Assembly (NCBI GenBank): GCA_017427465.1
Contig: JAFRST010000013.1
Location: 1 to 56,234 of the forward strand
DNA: 56,234 nt
Source: Clostridiales bacterium
GTDB lineage: Bacteria > Bacillota > Clostridia > Saccharofermentanales > Saccharofermentanaceae
Direction of reading: 5' to 3'
Part shown: positions 56,231 to 56,234 of the stretch, piece by piece
Layout: every line of letters begins with the position of its first letter
Numbering within the stretch: the first letter of the stretch is position 1
Made by a program: the position numbers and the translations under genes
The notes under the pieces: generated by a model
The model's database searches: none
Seen by the model: the letters and a program-made list of their open reading frames with translations, nothing else
Told to the model about the DNA's origin: nothing

Positions 56231-56234
56231 TTCC

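Overview
The window looks like the chromosome of an anaerobic, carbohydrate-using Firmicute of class Clostridia, probably from a gut or rumen. The reasons are the YesM/YesN two-component genes, XylF/ChvE-type sugar ABC genes, a cytoplasmic GH43 and a lipoprotein GH3 enzyme, strong Shine-Dalgarno sites (AGGAGG/GGAGGT), consensus TATAAT boxes, and ordinary use of TGA as stop. The species cannot be named from the sequence. I see no rRNA, tRNA, transposase, phage module or CRISPR array. Families, motifs and repeats below were read by eye; no database search was run.

Layout. 1-7.9 kb is accessory: a methyltransferase and a drug/metabolite transporter opposite a TetR regulator with a palindromic operator, acetyltransferases, a short-chain dehydrogenase remnant, four small proteins of mostly unknown function, a nucleotide-sugar-type epimerase, and a cluster of a CPBP-like membrane protein that has lost key residues, a Crp-type regulator and a small HExxH membrane protein. 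7.9-14 kb holds a dihydrouridine synthase, an intact CPBP protease, dCTP deaminase (dcd), lipoproteins and orphan proteins. 14-21 kb is a minus-strand carbohydrate block: GH3 lipoprotein, a sugar-binding-domain/GGDEF fusion, GH43, and a YdcF-like membrane protein.

21-24 kb is an iron block: a FeoA-FeoB fusion plus a small Cys-rich partner, driven by two tandem 33-bp promoter-operator units with perfect -35 and -10 boxes. A 50/51-bp periodic AT-rich repeat array and a GT2 glycosyltransferase follow. 25.7-29.2 kb carries a macro-domain protein with a helical C-terminal module, a vWA protein and a DUF2130 coiled-coil protein. 29.3-41.3 kb is a sugar sensing and uptake region: membrane-anchored sugar-binding sensor, YesM-type kinase, YesN-type regulator, sugar-binding lipoprotein, acyltransferase, then a second sugar-binding lipoprotein, a double-ABC ATPase and two different permeases. 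It resembles the XylFII-LytS-YesN type of three-component sugar sensing.

41.5-50 kb holds an alanine/sodium symporter, a MoxR-DUF58-vWA-vWA-TPR (Bat-type) operon ending in a Pro/Thr-rich tail protein, and a membrane-anchored lipase-like protein. 50-56.2 kb holds an Rrf2 regulator with three Cys, a type-B carboxylesterase, a 3 x 64-bp tandem repeat, a possible PD-(D/E)XK-like orphan, a DUF1294-metallophosphoesterase fusion, a lipoprotein, a low-molecular-weight tyrosine phosphatase and a TetR gene with a perfect 11-bp-arm palindrome at the window edge.

The observations I consider most worth follow-up are the duplicated feo promoter-operator, the macro/vWA/DUF2130 group, the two noncoding tandem repeat arrays, the sugar-binding/GGDEF fusion and the layered sugar sensing locus.
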